Positions 15,510-15,874 of a DNA stretch of 15,874 nucleotides are shown in pieces. The DNA is from Bacteroidota bacterium (GTDB taxonomy: Bacteria; Bacteroidota; Ignavibacteria; Palsa-1295). The stretch lies in contig JANYDV010000212.1 of assembly GCA_025363505.1 (NCBI GenBank), forward strand, positions 1-15,874, in the 5' to 3' direction. A program made the position numbers and the translations under genes. Below the pieces are notes generated by a model, which saw nothing but the letters and a program-made list of their open reading frames with translations, was not told the DNA's origin and searched no databases. Positions within the stretch are counted from its first letter, which is position 1. The number at the start of each line of letters is the position of its first letter.

Positions 15510-15874
15510 ATGAAAACAGACTCATTCCATTATTCCGTTACGAATCACATCGCAAGGGTTCGTTTCGCCCGACCAAAAACACTTGGCTCACTGACGTTCA
15601 AGGTCTATCGCGATTTGACCGATTTAATGTATCAGCTTCGTTTTGATGACGACGTAAAAGTAGTTGTAATCGAAGGTGAAGGTCGCGGGTTTTGCTCGGG
15701 TGGTGATGTTAATGAAATCATCGCCGAACTCCTGAAACGTGATACGAAAGGCTTGCTGGAGTTTACGCGTATGACCGGCGAATTGATACTCAATATGCGT
15801 CAGCTCGAAAAACCTATTATTGCTTCGGTCAATGGTTTAGCCGCCGGTGCAGGTGCTGTGATCGCACTTGCGAG
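15510..15874 (+). CDS. Enoyl-CoA hydratase/isomerase (crotonase fold), partial at the window end
   Basis: The first 121 codons, plus two bases, of a CoA-thioester enzyme; the rest lies beyond the window. The ATG at 15510 gives the usual crotonase N-terminus. The first oxyanion-hole motif is GFCSGGDV (residues 60-67) and the second is NGLAAGAGAVIALA (108-121). The helix GLLEFTRMTGELILNMRQLEKP between them is also typical. At the position of the catalytic Glu144 of rat hydratase this protein has Val117, as in PaaG-like and several aromatic-pathway members, so simple fatty-acid hydratase activity is not assured; a second acidic residue may follow outside the window. The GGDVNEII and FTRMTGEL segments resemble, from memory, hydratases found with salicylyl-CoA or aminobenzoyl-CoA pathways, which is tentative. 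Confidence 0.9.
   Translation, partial: MKTDSFHYSVTNHIARVRFARPKTLGSLTFKVYRDLTDLMYQLRFDDDVKVVVIEGEGRGFCSGGDVNEIIAELLKRDTKGLLEFTRMTGELILNMRQLEKPIIASVNGLAAGAGAVIALA

Noticed and set aside
15413..15646. Plus-strand open frame bridging the EamA and crotonase genes
   Set aside because: It overlaps both in a different frame. The crotonase frame from 15510 carries clear family motifs and runs to the window end.

Overview
The window looks like a chromosomal piece from a bacterium of the Bacteroidota/Chlorobi (FCB) supergroup, possibly one of its less-studied lineages. The main clues are a very large secreted protein ending in a type A sorting domain of the type IX secretion system (T9SS), a TonB-dependent receptor with an N-terminal carboxypeptidase-regulatory-like domain, an M16 peptidase of the kind common in Bacteroidota, and few Shine-Dalgarno sequences (clear ones only before the TonB receptor and the EamA protein). 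The lineage is inferred from protein content alone; no rRNA or tRNA gene was seen.

Layout. Positions 41-2974 (+) encode an exported M16 zinc metalloprotease. It meets purD (3045-4349, -) at a strong bidirectional terminator. Upstream of purD on the same strand is a tight three-gene cluster, read in the order glutaminyl cyclotransferase lipoprotein (7081-6257), prmA (6251-5379) and a Ppx/GppA-type phosphatase (5377-4460); junction gaps are 5 and 1 bases. A pirin (7310-8005, +) follows, bounded by a structured non-coding stretch on its left and a bidirectional terminator on its right.

The most distinctive part is the minus-strand pair at 8098-14787. A 1289-residue T9SS-exported protein is read first, then a 912-residue TonB-dependent receptor, with a perfect GC-rich hairpin between them. 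The exported protein contains a tandem internal duplication with a period of about 1920 bp: two beta-helix-like modules, each followed by immunoglobulin-like (ASH/choice-of-anchor D) modules. The simplest reading is a surface protein working with an outer-membrane transporter; the substrate cannot be read from the sequence. Upstream of the pair, 11-bp direct repeats with a two-turn (22 bp) period resemble sites for OmpR/PhoB-type response regulators and suggest regulated, perhaps nutrient-limited, expression.

The right end carries a single-domain EamA/DMT membrane protein (15043-15456, +) and the first 121 codons of a crotonase-fold enoyl-CoA hydratase/isomerase (from 15510), cut by the window edge.

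No CRISPR array, insertion sequence, attachment site, tRNA or rRNA was recognised. No gap between genes exceeds 300 bases; the longest are 14788-15042 and 7082-7309, and both hold structure described below.
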